Assembly: GCA_018136815.1 (NCBI GenBank)
Contig: CM030934.1
Coordinates: 1,812,695-1,876,694, forward strand
Length of the DNA stretch: 64,000 nucleotides
DNA from: Isochrysis galbana
Lineage: Eukaryota > Haptophyta > Isochrysidales > Isochrysidaceae
Direction of reading: 5' to 3'
Shown one piece after another: positions 8,784 to 21,551 of the stretch (position 1 is its first letter; every line of letters begins with the position of its first letter). The notes below the pieces were generated by a model. It saw only the letters and a program-made list of their open reading frames with translations. It was not told the DNA's origin and did no database searches. The translations under genes were made by a program, and so were the position numbers.

Positions 8784-11700
8784 CTAGCGTTGCTGCAACT
8801 GCCAAAAATTATTGTAGTCGAGGCGCGCGAGGAGGTGTGCGAGGTTCCATTCCCGTAGCGCTTGCTTACGTAGTTCCGCTAGCAGTGCTTGAAGTTCGTC
8901 ATCGAATTTGACTCCAAACTTGACTACGTTCGCCGAGTACTTTTTACTGGCGACGAGCGCGGCCACCTGCTGCTTAAGGGCCGCAAGCTGCGCTTTCCGT
9001 GCGGGAGAGGGAGGTGGATCTAGCTTATTGGCCGCAAGCAGGTCAGAAATGGCGCTCATCAATGTGCGCGTTTGATCGGCGTAGATGACGCATATTGTGA
9101 GCAATTTCGCAAGAAGTTTGAGTAGTACGGCATCCCGCAACATGCACTCCTGAGTAGGGGACAGATCGCATGGAAGATCAGCCAGCTCGTCGAGGGCATG
9201 CCTTGCAGGACGCAGGAAAGCGGGTGGATCCACATTCAAAGACATCGACGAAATTTCGCCCACACAAGCAAAGGGAGGTGCTGAGGGTGCTCACCTTGAG
9301 GGATGCATCGAGAAAATGCGCGTGAAGGCGCATGAGATCGTCGAGCGAGGTGGCCGCCCTCAGCTTGAGCATCAAAACGTGCCAGTTGGGTTCGAGAACC
9401 TGCAGAAAAGGTGCAGATGCAGGATCTATATTATGTGTTCGCAATTGCTTCTTGCACCATTCCCTACAAGATGGACCCCGGATGATCAAGGGCATATGAG
9501 AGCATTTCGTTGGGGTTTTCATCTGACTCCACACGGGTCATCTAGGCCCGCGAGATTTCCCATGGGCAAGGTACCTCAAGCATCATGTAATGCTCAATGT
9601 TGTGCAGGAAGTGCAGCATGCGTTGGCGAAGCGCGTGGGATGGTGATAAAGGAGCGAAAGGGCCCAGGGCCTTGACAGCTTGCTGTGAGAGCCAACATGA
9701 GGAGAGCTGCCTCTCGACGTGCTTGCAGTGGAAGAGATGCCGAAAAAGAAGCTGGTACTTGATGATGGCGTTGCGTGAGAGGATGAGGGAAAGGGGCCAG
9801 GAAACCTGAGAGAGTGGTGGATAACCCAAGTAACATGAACATCAACACAGTGTCCGATGCCCCAAGCCGAGTCGTCGCGTGGCCAAAATTGCCATGGCTA
9901 TGCGAGCTCGCGCTGTACGGATGGCCGGGATTCTGCTGCTTCACTAGGTGCACACCTTATACTCGAATGTGAAGGCGTCAAGGCCGGGAGTTTTGTCCGC
10001 TGCAGCAGGAGGCGGCGGGGCGGCGCGCGAGGTGTTGATAATCCGGAGTAGCTGCGAGGTGAGATTGCACGGGAGAAGCTCGCATGAGAGAGAGGATTTG
10101 AAAGGGTCGACCAAGGCGGCTTGCCGTAGTGACAGCTCAAGTTTGGAAGATAGCCGGCCAACAGATATGGACGAAACGGGTTTGACGAGTTCCTCCTCTG
10201 CAGAATCAAGGAAGTGGACGAAGAAGTCCCCCTGTGAAAGCGGTGCCGATGGAGAGGACTTAACTTAGCAGATATCCTCTACACGCAAAAACGCACGACT
10301 CGTCCAGAAGGGGTTGGGACAGTGGCGATGTAGGCTGGTGCACAGTGACAGTGATGATCCTTTTGTGAGTTAAGCGCACGGGCTCCGCCGGACGGGGCTT
10401 GGGACGTAGCGATTGCCGTTTCAGAAGCAATGCGACACAGTAGCTGCAAAGGAATAATTTTGCACCTGGTCCAACAAGAAGTAGTGCTTGATACTCTCAA
10501 GTCGCTTCAATAGCTGCGCTTCGCCCACAATCACTGCTAGAACCTGCTCGCTAGCCCAGGCGCGCGCTTCGCCAATGGCTGCACCGAGTGCGCGCTCGTC
10601 GAGGCTGTATGTCAACCTTTCCGGCCTGGGATTTACCGGTTGCCTCCCGCACTCACGCACTACGTGAAGCAGCTTGCCGCACTCAAGGGTAGCTGCGGCG
10701 TGCGGTGCGAGAAAGTGAGGAACCAGCTCAGGTCGCAACGTGAAGCGTTTATCCCAGTAAGCGCAGGCAAAGTCGGTGACAAGAGCTTCTTTGCGGAGCC
10801 TTGCGTCCTCGACAATGAAGAATTCGCCGTGTGGATCGTCGCACAACCCACGATGGATCCACGCTCGGAGCATCTCGAAAAACGGAGCGGCCGAGCGTTC
10901 TAGGAGGAAGTCAAGCAGTGTTGCAGCCTCGAAATCGCCTCCGAGCGAAGCCCTCCGTTCGTGCAGTAGCTTGAGTAGCCCCCCGCCGCGCCGTGCGGCG
11001 TGCGGAACGCCACCGGCCGAGGCACCACCGCCAATTGCTGCGGCAATGCTCGCAGGCGGTGGTGCAAGCAACTCGAGTACCAACGAATGCAGGTGGCCCA
11101 AGGCACGAGAGGCGTGCTGCATGTGGTAGAACAATTGCTGCAAGGGCAATGGCGATAAACGGTGCTCTCGCTGTAGCCCAGCAATCCCGATCACGTGTTC
11201 ATTCAAGCATTCGCGCACCGCTGCTGCGAAAGCGTGCAAAACCAGCCCACATGAAAGGAGACGGCAGCGTCCGTGGGACCATGCATACAAGTCCGCGAAC
11301 CTACAGCGGGAGCGGAAGCAATCACAATCACAGTTGTCCGCAACGAAGGTTGCCCGTCTCAGCAGCCGAGCTCGTTCTCAATGCGGACGGCCGAATCCAG
11401 GCGAGTGGGGCACGGACATGGTGCATACGGGTATGGGGCAGGCTCGCCTGTCGGCTGTAGGGAGCAATTTCTGGGCCAAGCCGAGCAATGACGGATCGGC
11501 CGGCCCTGCCCCATCAGCGCCATCGCTCAGCATGAAGCGCATTGCAGTGGCTCCCGTGAGACTCGAACTTGACTCAGCGGACTTGCCCACAGGCTGCGCA
11601 CAGATGCGAGATCCATTAAAACCGCTGAGTGCCAGCAGCAGGTCATCAACCAAGCTCGCCTCCTGGACATGCAACGGCAACATGCCGAAGGCAGGAGCGG

Positions 11701-12292
11701 ACATATAGGCACTTGATGCTTCTCTCGTTGTCGTCATTTCGAGGTGACGGCCACATAACGGACGCCGCGAAAAAAGCCAACTAGCATCAGTGGGAGCGAC
11801 CATTCGGCGAGGAGAAGCGGCGATTGACGGCGCCATCGAGGTGTTTGCGGATTGTGAGTGCGAGGAGCCTCCTTCTGTGCATCGCGACGTGGCTGCTTCT
11901 CGAGCCCGCTCATCTGCCTCTGAGTCGCGACAGCCAAATCTGGTCCCAGACTCAGTTGTCTGCGTAGACGTCGCTCGGAGCATGTCTGCGAGTGCGCGCT
12001 CCTCGGTGAGCCGCTGCAGGAGCAAAGTGAAGCGGTCGACTTCGTGCACCTCACGCTCACGGAGCGACTTGTGAATCGCAAGGAATTGATCAGCATCAGC
12101 ACCCGCTGCCTTGGATGTGCGTGCGCGTTCTGCCACGCGCCGGACGGAGACTGCGGCACCATGTGACGAGATAGGTTCCGAGGAGAGGTGCTCGCGCAGC
12201 AGCGCAAGGTAGGGCTCGGTGGTGTCGTCAACACCGAGGAGCTCCAGCGCCCTGCTGGCGAGAGCAGGGAGTGCCTCGTTGGGCAGCGCCAT
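8784..12292 (-). CDS. TUBGCP2: Gamma-tubulin complex component 2
   Basis: Six exons: 12292-11448, 11300-10466, 10231-9956, 9805-9575, 9399-9295 and 9149-8784, giving 885 residues, close to the usual size of GCP2. All joins keep frame. Family landmarks in order are LPLHVQEASLVDDLLLALSG, CGLVLHAFAAAVREC, GGGLLKLLHERR with HGEFFIVED (GRIP1 region), LLHVVRECG, IKHYFLLDQ joined across an intron to GDFFVHFLDSAEEEL, VSWPLSLILSR, LLFRHLFHCKHVER and VLEPNWHVLM. GCP2 pairs with GCP3 in the gamma-tubulin small complex, which nucleates microtubules at centrosomes or basal bodies. Intron 1 uses a GC donor (ACAG|GCGAGC). A C-run of about 17 lies 60-80 bp upstream of the ATG on the coding strand. The middle of exon 1 is poorly conserved and Ser-rich. 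Confidence 0.93.
11301..11447 (-). other. GC-AG intron of GCP2 gene
   Basis: The donor ACAG|GCGAGC and acceptor CTGTAG|G give a phase-2 join that restores LLPTADRFADLYAW, in line with the family. A GT donor 20 or so bases downstream would break the frame. Confidence 0.75.
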
Positions 12293-12349
12293 GGCCCCGG
12301 CCCCTTACACGCGCGGGAGGAAGAGGGCGGGGCGGGGGGGAGGGGCGCG

Positions 12350-12545
12350 GGCGGGGGGGGGGGGGGGGGGGGCGGTGCAAGACAGGAGGAGCCCTCAGAG
12401 GGTCCGGGGCCGGCCGGAGGGCGGGAAGAGGCGGTATAGGAAGAGGGGAGGGGGCGTGCGGCGAAGAGGGGCGACGGAGGGGCGGGAGCGCGGGAGAAAG
12501 CGGGGGGAGGGACGATGGCGGGCGAGGCCGGGGGGGGGGGGGGAA
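12350..12545. promoter_or_regulatory. G-homopolymer-rich upstream region of GCP2
   Basis: The + strand has a G run of about 17 at 12354-12371, then polypurine/G-rich sequence with another G run at 12530-12542. It starts about 60 bp upstream of the ATG. Promoter role is inferred. Confidence 0.4.
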
Positions 12546-12599
12546 GCCATACTAACTCGAGTAATAGTAAACAGGAGTAATTGATTTGTATTTGTTGCC

Positions 12600-13150
12600 T
12601 GAGTAAATTTTTAAAGTGGTGGCCCATGGTTGCCTGTACTCTATTTTAAGCCTTCCCAACCGCGGAACGCGTGTTTGGTGTCCATGTTGCTATAACATTT
12701 CCGCATTTCCGTAATAGTACGACAGGATAGTGCACAAAGTGATGACCTTCACTTGCACTTGATCGCCTCGGACAGCGGACAGCGTTGAGAAATGTAAATG
12801 TAGTCTTGTATACGTATACAAAATTCTTGGAGATGAAGATGAAGATGAAGATGTGAAGATGCCTACAAATACTATTTCAAATACTCAGCCTTCCTCCGAG
12901 CACCCGGTGACGACGCCCTTGCCCCAGCCCGATTCCCCTTTCCGCTCCCCCCCCTCAGTCCTTTTATTTCGGTGTTGGGGGGGTCGGGGGTCGGCCCATG
13001 TGCACTACGTTGGGCCTCGCGGCGGCGGCGGGGGGGGCTGGGACGGGCCTAGTGCCAGTGCCAGCCTGGAGCCTGGAGCCTGGAGTCTGGTGGCGGCGCA
13101 GCTGATATGTATACGGTATATGAGTTCGTGTGTCCCTTCTTTCTGTCGGG
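12600..13150. other. Intergenic with D module at 12955-13030
   Basis: A tandem GATGAA stretch lies at 12832-12855. A D-type hairpin block follows (GGCCCATGTGCACTACGTTGGGCC, stem GGCCCA/TGGGCC), with a G-rich run after it. No gene is supported. Confidence 0.5.
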
Positions 13151-13328
13151 GAGAAATGTAGTCTTGTAGAGCATCTTATTGGCTAGCATCCCTAGCCACA
13201 TACACCAGACGAGCCATACACCAACCGCGCGTAGCCCGCTCATCGCGGGGGAGGGGCTCCGTTGCCGTCGAGGGCTTCGGACCCAGAGCACTAAGGTTAT
13301 ACTCACATAACAAGAAAATTCTGACGGA
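13151..13328 (-). repeat. Solo LTR-like repeat, copy 1
   Basis: It matches 54471-54649 (inverted) and 56236-56412 (same strand) over about 175 bp. Shared blocks include GGCTAGCATCCCTAGCCACA, CACCAACCGCGCG, GGGGCTCCGTTGCCGTCGA and AAGGTTATACTCACATAAC. No internal retrotransposon sequence adjoins, so it looks like a solo LTR. Confidence 0.6.
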
Positions 13329-13465
13329 CAGACAATCATCTCTTCGTCATTTTTCTTCTCTCAAGTACAAATCAAATGAGCCCCTCCTATGCACTCTTGG
13401 AATCGAGGGAATCTAACGACGGGGCGCCGCCTCGGGGAGAGAGGGGGAGGGGGGCGAGGGAGAAC

Positions 13466-14618
<1,153 letters not shown>

Positions 14619-14696
14619 GCAAGGCGCGCGCGCCCGCCGTCGGCTCGCCGCGCTCGCCCCCTCCCCCTCCCCCCCGGCCCCCCACCCCCCCACCCC

Positions 14697-16804
14697 ATGA
14701 GCCTATCACGCCAGGGTGAAGGGTCTACCACGGAGGGGGCGGATGAGTACGTCGAGCTCGACCTCGACAAGACGCTCACGTGGACGGGCAACGCCGTGAT
14801 TGTCCAGCGGGGCAGCGTCTTCCGCCTTCCGCTGCTTGTACCGTACCCTTCTGTCCTTGCCATCCAGTTCGAGGTGGAGGGGGGGTATGACATCGAGTTC
14901 TCGCTCACATTCAAGGAAGACAATGAGGACGAGGCCGTCGTGATGGTGTGCGCCACGCAGAAGCGAGGCGGAGGGGGCGGGCAAGGCCACGCCCTCGCCG
15001 GCTCGCGGGTGCAGCGTCCCCCGGCTTTGGGCTCAGCTCAACCACGCACGCCGCATTGTGACCGTAGGTTGAGCCGGATCGGGTGACCGACCGCGAGGGT
15101 CAGCTTGATATTGACACCACGGGTGTGTGCGAAATCATCTGGTCGAACGAGCATGTGAGTTGTCGGCTGCTGAAAACAAGGCTGAATGGCCGGCCACACC
15201 TCATGCAGCGTGCTTAAGCAGGCTCATCCTCGCCTCACCCCCTCCCCACCCCTTGCTTTCAGTCGTGGATCTCTTCAAAGACTCTCTCCTATCAATTGCA
15301 GCTGGCCCCGAAACTGGACATGCGCTGGCGCAAGCGCATGATGGCGGTCGTCACAGCCGCGACAGACTTTCGCATGCTGGCGGCAGTTGAGATGGCGGAA
15401 CGCATCGACGAGGACCTCCGATCCCTCAAGCAGCGCACGTGCGTGGTTGGCCCGTTGCGAACACTAGGGCTACACTACTCACACGACATTGTACTGTGCT
15501 CACACGATATTGTACTGCTCATGCGACGGCTGCATAGGTGCCTAGGCTTATGCCTGTCTATCAATTTGTGGCAGTGCTGCTGAATCTCACCACTTTCGCA
15601 CGCCCTTGCTCTCTACAGCTCATTGTTGCAACAAACGATAACTTCGAGCAAGGAGCGCACTGCGGCGGCGCACGCCAAGCACGAGCGATATCTTTCTCAC
15701 GTACGGAGGCTGGAGGAGGAGGTCGAAGCTGCGAAGCAACATGCTGATGCCGCGGCACAGGAGCTGAGAGAGGCACATGCTGACGAAGCAAATGCGACGC
15801 GATCTTTGGCCTCGTTGGAGCAAGTATGTGTGCTATTCCCTCGGCAGGAGCGTTGACGCGCGTGGCTCAGATGGCAAGGATCTGTTCTGGGCCTACATCC
15901 GCGCGCCCAAGCTATTCGCTGTCCTTGTGCCTAGCTGACAGCTGCGCCGTGTGTCCCGCTTGGAACCTGGGTTGCAAGCTTATGCACTCCGGGTGCTTGT
16001 GCACTCGTGTCCAGAACTCTCTCTCTGCGGCCATCCAGTTCATTTTCTGCGGCCCTTCATTGAACATGGATGACACCTGCCCGCATTTCCCTGAATACAT
16101 GCACAGATGCGCCACCTTGACGATGAGCTCACTCCACACGTCGCCTCGATGCTTGAGCGTTGCGACGACCCACTTGCGATGATATATGAAGCGTAAGTAT
16201 CTCTTGCCATCCACCCTCCCTTGAGACGACCCGCTAAACACACCTCGGCGAGAGCTGGACCCTCGCACACGAGCCTCATCTGAATCTGTGCGCCAGCAGC
16301 ATACGAGGCTGAAGCGCAGGAAGATGCCCCTTACGAGAATCACATTCTGCCACTGTTCACAGGTATGCCGGCAGCCTCTATGCTCCCGAGGAGGGTGACC
16401 GCGGCGACTCCCGGTCTATGCTTGATCGGGCCGAATTCCTGCACTTCCTTCAAGATCTCGATCTCATCGGCCGCGGGGAGCCCCCCGAAATTCTCTTCGC
16501 TATTTTCTCGGGATGCTCCCAGCAGCTCACCCTCGATCTATTCAAGCGAGCGCTCATGCGCGCTGCTCTCATCCTTGCACCTGACAATCTAGATGGCACT
16601 GAGAACGCTGAGCAAGCACAGCCCGAACAAAAAGTTATGTGGTTGTTACGCACTCTGGCCGACAAGGGAAAACGGGTCAAGCTGCCCGTGTTGGATTTGC
16701 GGCGACGCATTGAGACCCTCCAAGCTCTTGAGAAGATAGGCGAGATCGCGCTTGAGTTTAGCAACGTCAAGCCGCCTTCAAACGAAATCAAGGCAGAGAG
16801 CTAA
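14697..16804 (+). CDS. GOLD-domain protein with coiled coil
   Basis: Six exons: 14697-14945, 15068-15154, 15263-15438, 15619-15823, 16107-16192 and 16363-16804; all are GT-AG and in phase, giving 414 residues. The N-terminal GOLD fold covers about residues 15-125: VIVQRGSVFRLPLLVP, GGYDIEFSLTF, then GVCEIIWSNEH joined to SWISSKTLSYQL. GOLD domains act in membrane trafficking and protein-lipid contacts (p24, SEC14-like and ACBD3 proteins). An amphipathic Arg/Glu/Ala-rich coiled coil follows (about 170-240). The C-terminal 150 residues hold RAEFLHFLQDLDLIG and LFKRALMRAALILAP, helical and unassigned, vaguely EF-hand-like in layout. No signal peptide or membrane segment, so this is not a canonical p24. 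The ATG sits directly after a C-rich run and the polypurine satellite. Confidence 0.85.
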
Positions 16805-17660
16805 TGGGTTGCCCCATGCGTCTATTTGTACGCCACACGGACGGGTGTGCGAGCAGCGCGCCTCTTCGAGCAACTTGCATCATTCTTTGGTGTGCACACT
16901 CACCTGTCCAGAACCAACTTTGCCTAACTTCATTACCAAAGACTTTTCGTATCTATTTCATCGCAATTGACACAACTCAGACGGGGCCATGCCAATCTGA
17001 CTTACGCTTGTTGATTTTAATAGTTCTTTCTTTCGTTTCCCCGCCATCTCGATGGCGCTAAAGCGCACGTTGGCGATGTGACGTGCCTACTCACGCGCGC
17101 GGCGTCCTTTGTGACATCCTGTTCTTGTTGGCTTGGCGCACGAATGCTTGTTGCACGGTACGAGACGGGCATACTAAGCAGCGAGGCGTTTTGACTCCAG
17201 AAAATGGACGGACATCTCCGTGAGCTAGGTCGCAGTAGGCACTCGTCGTTGGTCTAGCACCGTACTGTTCTGTCTATGCTCTTGCATCGTGCAGACCTAT
17301 CAAGTCCCCTCCCACGCGAATGCTCGAATGCCGTCACCAATGCTATCGCTTCATTCAGCCGCAGCGCTAGCGCATTTCACGTGCGCGCCGCTGTGCCCCG
17401 TGCAACAGCGCGCAAGAAACGAGCGACGACCGTCCTCTACCTTTGTCGTTCGGCGGGCGGGAGGGGAGGGGGGGCATAAGACGTTCCCCGAAAGATTTTT
17501 TTCGCGTCTACTGTACGCATTCATTCGATATTGGGAGCACCCTCCCTCCCCAGCCAAGGGAACGCAGCGCCAAATGGTCGTTTTCAAGCCATTTGCCCGC
17601 CTAGAATCTTACGCCGAAAAAGATCTTGAAGAACCTGAATCTGGCAACCAGCTACCAGCC
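16805..17660. other. Intergenic, no gene seen
   Basis: Unique-looking sequence with no supported coding frame or repeat; a G-rich stretch lies at 17455-17475. Confidence 0.45.
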
Positions 17661-17675
17661 ACCAGCCATGTTGCT
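17661..17675. repeat. Target-site duplication, left
   Basis: ACCAGCCATGTTGCT (15 bp) recurs exactly at 20384-20398. Confidence 0.82.
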
Positions 17676-18157
17676 CAACCTACTTTTATAAGTGGGGGTC
17701 AATGGGGGCCTCGCGCCCCCCTCTCTCCATTGCGGACACCCCCCGGCCCCGGGGTTGGCCCGTACATTCAACCCCAGCCCCTGCCCTTTGGCAGGGGCAG
17801 GGTACTCATCATTCCTGCCCAGACCCTTCGTGGGCGCGGGCCGCGAGCTACACTCCCAAGCCCGCGCTAGGCCTGCCCTCGAGCTGACTCCCCCCCTGTC
17901 CCTGGTCGCCAGGCATACAGGGGACTTCTGGCGGCTCCCATGGCCAGCGAGGCGAGCGTGGGAGAGGCAAGGGGGGGCCAGGGGCTGAGCCCCAGCCTCC
18001 ACTGCCCCCTGAGCTGCCTTTGCTGGCCCTCTGGGAGCCCCCAAAGCAAAGGACCCCTGAGAGCAGGCCAGGGCGCGCCGCATGGCGACGCGCCGCAGGG
18101 ACAACGATGGGTGAGAGTGGAGAGAGGGAGAGGGGGGGTTTTGCATAGGGGTAAGCA

Positions 18158-18310
18158 CAAGTATCCGGATATTTGTCTTGGATATTTGGGTGGATTTGCT
18201 CCACATAGATATCTCTAGATATTTCAGGGATATTTGGGCTCTTGCTGGGATATCTATACAGGTTATTTGGGTTCTAGAACAGTAAACACGTTTAACAGTA
18301 GTTAGCTAAG
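18158..18310 (+). repeat. Repeat E, copy 1
   Basis: It shares about 140 bp with 42228-42370, including GGTGGATTTGCTCCA, ATATCTCTAGATATTTC and GTTATTTGGGTTCT, and is built around repeated GATATTTGGG motifs. Both copies end at AACAGTAAACA. Confidence 0.75.
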
Positions 18311-18344
18311 GAGCAACACCGCTTCACAGGGCTCCTACGCGCAT

Positions 18345-18788
18345 TCATTCAACCCGGCGTTTGCATACGGGCGGGTCGATGAGCTTTGGGTGAGGCGTCT
18401 TAGCGCCTTGGCATGCTTTGCTAATATCTACGATGCGAGTAATGGGTTGCAAGACGTCCAGACATTTCGCGGACGAGGGGTTACCGTTGCAAGGCTCAGC
18501 TTCAATCCAACGAGAGAGAGAATCAACGAAAACAATCAGCTTATCAAAACCGGAGCGGCCGGATACGAAATCGTGAGTGGGCGCCATCGAAAGAATATCG
18601 CAATAGACGACGTCGAAAGGATAGGATCCGATGGAAAGACCGGATGGATGGGCGAGCGGTCGCGGTAACGGTTTGCCAAGAGTGCACTCATGGCACTCTC
18701 GAACGTATTCCGATACAGAGGCGGACAAGCCAGGCCAGTAAACTCGAGAACGAAGTAGAGAATACATCCTTGTCGCACCGGGGTGCAA
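18345..18788 (-). pseudogene. Gypsy integrase fragment
   Basis: The frame begins HPGATRMYSLLRSRVYWPGL and continues to ECHEC, the second half of the HHCC zinc finger. Then come FDVVYCDIL (first catalytic Asp) and FVDSLSRWIEAEP (beta-strand after it). The second Asp and the Glu of the DDE triad are absent because the homology breaks after about residue 100. It abuts the hairpin head at 18783 on its N-terminal side. A decayed piece of a Ty3/Gypsy pol. Confidence 0.78.
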
Positions 18789-18960
18789 CTAAGTTTATAC
18801 TTAGTTCGCCCATGGGGGGGCACGAGCCCCCCCTCTCTCCACTCCTCCCCTGCCATGGGGGAGGAACCACCCACTCTCCTGGCATGCCTGATGGCTTGCC
18901 AGGAGGCCACTACCATGCTGACCCACTCTCTCCCTGACAGGCTCGCCTGATTCGCGCGTC
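18783..18960 (+). repeat. Retroposon A head, copy 1
   Basis: The hairpin AACTAAGT-TTAT-ACTTAGTT is followed by GTTCGCCCATGGGGGGGCAC and GAGCCCC. It matches 20676, 32707 and, in part, 29010. It is truncated before the body module. Confidence 0.75.
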
Positions 18961-18965
18961 CTGGG

Positions 18966-19078
18966 GGTCAACATGTTGAGAGGTCAACTTGTTGAGAGGT
19001 CAACATGTTGAGAGGTCAACATGTTGAGAGGTCAACATGTTGAGAGGTCAACTTGTTGAGATGTGAACTTGTTCAGGT
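18966..19078. repeat. 16-bp minisatellite, locus 1
   Basis: About seven units of GAGGTCAAC(A/T)TGTTGA. The array ends in GATGTGAACTTGTTCAGG and TTGTCTGGCG, exactly as at 45590-45745 where this sequence is the 3' end of a Copia-like gag frame. Confidence 0.88.
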
Positions 19079-19285
19079 TGTCTGGCGACGTGTTGTTCGC
19101 CGTGGTATCGCCTGTTGGTGACCTGCAGCCCCCTGAGTACCCCCAAGCCCCGAGTCTTCCGAGTCATCCTTTCGAGTCTACGAGTCCCTACGAGTCCCAA
19201 TCAAGCGGTATCTGCTTGCCGCGCCCTTCCCTACATCCTCCGTCCCTCCGATTCGCGTTCCGTGCCACTTCCCCGTCCATTTCAC

Positions 19286-20340
19286 ATGCCCGTCATTTGC
19301 CCTCCCCGTTCCCCCGATGAGCCCGCCCCGGGCTCCCCGGGTGAGCCGTGCGCCGCGCTAGCCGCCGGTGCGCCTCCGCGGCTCGTTTCCGCTGAGGAAA
19401 CGAGCTTCGCTACGACAAGCACAAAATCTGCGCTCGCGCCTTCGGCCGTCGCCCCTCCGAGTTTCCAAGGTGGAGAGGACCCTTCATCCCCCGCCCAAGA
19501 GTCACCCGATGCCCCATCTGAACCCGAGCCACCCAAGCCACCCCAAGCCGAGGTTGGAGCTCCAAAGAGCTCCGCCTCTCCCCTTGAAGAACTCCTCCTT
19601 CCAGCACCGCCCAAGTCCGCCCAAGTCGCGCCTCTGCCCACCGAAATCATGCCACCCCCGCGGGGCCCCGACTTCACTCCCCTCACGGGAGCGGGCATTG
19701 CACCACCCGCAGCCGAAGACCCGCCTAAACCCGCTGCCGAGTCCGAGTACAAGGCCACGCCGAGCCACTCGGTGATGGCCACGATTCCTACGCCGCCGTC
19801 CCAAAGTATACCTTCGTCCTCGTCGTCAACTCCGGCGGCGAGGGGTTTCACATTCGGGCCGATGCCCTCTTGCCCCGTGTCACGCGTCAACCCTGTTCCT
19901 GGTGTTCATTCCATCGAAATCGTCGAGGTTGCACCCCGAGTCAAATCTCCGTCTTTACGGAATTCACGAGCAAGTACCGGCACCCCCACGCTGTCCCCAC
20001 GGCCCACGACCACCCAAGGTTCAGCACCGCCCTCAACGCGCCCCTCGAGCACCGCCGCGGCATCCACGTCCGAGTCCGAGCCAACTGTAATTTCGACGGG
20101 CCGTGCACCCGATAGCCCCAGCCAGATTCTTCGACTGATGCTTCGCATCGCGGAGCCTCCTCGGCCTTCGCCGCCGCCGTCCATCGTGCCAAAATCGCCA
20201 TCTCCGTCGCGACGCTCGCCACAAGCGGCGCCCACAGCCGCCCAGTCTCCTCGTCCGCCAGCGCCGCCTTCCTCAACGATAGGAGGCCACCTCTCCGAGC
20301 CTCAACCCGAACCCCTGTTCTCCCTAGGACAGGGGGGCGC
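19286..20340 (+). pseudogene. Gag-like Pro/Ser-rich reading frame
   Basis: ATG at 19286 (MPVICPPRSPDEP) opens a Pro-, Ser- and Ala-rich frame that runs to about 20340. From about 19760 another frame is more protein-like: SYAAVPKYTFVLVVNSGG, GFHIRADALLP, then SVFTEFTSKYRHPHAVP. This suggests a frameshift near 19750. Position next to retrotransposon debris, low complexity and absence of introns favour a decayed gag. No zinc knuckle was seen. Family not recognised. Confidence 0.4.
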
Positions 20341-20383
20341 TAGTGAGAGTAGTGGTACTAATGCTCAGCTAGATTATTATTAT

Positions 20384-20398
20384 ACCAGCCATGTTGCT
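20384..20398. repeat. Target-site duplication, right
   Basis: Partner of 17661-17675; 15 of 15 bases are identical. Confidence 0.82.
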
Positions 20399-20675
20399 GG
20401 GGATGGAGATGGAGGTGTGGAAACGATACTACTTAGAAAATCATACTACAAAACTACTTTTATGATTATGATGCTCCACACAGCCGCGTTATCTCCTGCC
20501 CATCTCACTCATGCCTGCATGGGCGGTCCTAGCCGAGTCTGTTGTGTTCACATATAGCAGAGCTTTGCTTAAAGTCGTGTATCTGTCTAGCGTTCTCATC
20601 AGCACCGATTCTTCTCAGAATGCGACGCCGTCGTAGTGTATTCTGTGCAGAAGTCTATTATGATATATCTCCTTC

Positions 20676-21003
20676 AACTAAGTTTATACTTAGTTCGCCC
20701 ATGGGGGGGCACGAGCCCCGAGCCCCCCCCTCTCTCCACTCCTCCCCTGCCATGGGGGAGGAACCACTCACTCTCCTGGCACGCCTGATGGCTTGCCAGG
20801 AGCACACAGCCCTGCACTGACTCACTCCTCTCCCAACAGGACCGCCTGACTCGCCCGCTTTGGGCCTGTCGTGGCCAGCCCATCCCTCTGACCAGCCCCT
20901 CCTCCCCCTGGCCCCCCCTGTTCAGGACCCCCCAGCCAGCTCCAGTGGACCCGCAGGGGCTCGGAGCGCCAGCGAGGGAGAGGCAGGAGGGGCCAGGGAC
21001 GAT
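20676..21003 (+). repeat. Retroposon A, 3'-truncated copy
   Basis: The hairpin head AACTAAGTTTATACTTAGTT, the GGGGGGGCACGAGCCCC hairpin, and the body through GCGCCAGCGAGGGAGAGGCAG match 32701-33010. It stops at about 21003 and no duplication or tail was found. Confidence 0.7.
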
Positions 21004-21551
21004 TATTACCGACAATACACATTACGCAGTACGATCATAATCGTGTGGGATAGTGCGACACATTTTGACGAGCGGAATCGCTGCGCTGCACGCGAGCAGT
21101 AAGCTGTCGCTGTGTCACGATCTTCCTGTGGCACCCTGGTGTATCAGCAGCATAAGTTATTAGCACGCACATGCAATATCCACGTCCACACGAACATCAC
21201 GATGTACGATGTGGACGGATGGGAGCAATCAGCTAGCCATCGCATGCATGCCTCTCCCATACACTGGGGATTCATTTTCGAGGATGTGATAAGGATGTGG
21301 CTCGCAACTTGACGTTGCAAGGGGTGTTGAAGAGGTATGCAGGATACATCATCACAAAGCCACCCAACTTACGATCCGCTGCTGGACGTGGTGCACCATC
21401 AAGTGGTGCAGCGCATGCTATGCAAGCGACGCCCAATGCTGCCGCAGTGCGTTCGTGCCAGATAGCCATCGGCCCGTTGGCATGTCTGGGAACCCACCCG
21501 CGGCTTTCGACGCAGTTCGTTTGCGCCGACCCACCCAAGTTAGATGCTGAT
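21004..21551. other. Intergenic, no gene seen
   Basis: No supported frame. It contains the sequence downstream of the dioxygenase stop at 21552 and presumably its 3' end signals. Confidence 0.4.

Larger units (their letters stand above)
17676..20383 (+). mobile_element. Composite retroposon B, 2.7 kb
   Basis: The left end matches the head of retroposon B (AACCTACTTTTATAAGTGG and the next about 440 bp). The right end matches its tail (CTAGTGAGAGTAGTGGTACT, AATGCTCAGCTAGATT, then (ATT)n). The two ends are bracketed by a 15-bp exact duplication. Between them lie an E repeat, an antisense Gypsy integrase piece, an A-type hairpin head, the 16-bp minisatellite and a gag-like frame. Either the interior was inserted after integration or template switching built a chimera before it; the sequence cannot say which. 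Confidence 0.72.

Noticed and set aside
20676..21003. Target duplication around this A copy
   Set aside because: The left flank (ATATATCTCCTTC) does not recur within the following 1 kb; the copy appears 3'-truncated, so no full element is claimed.
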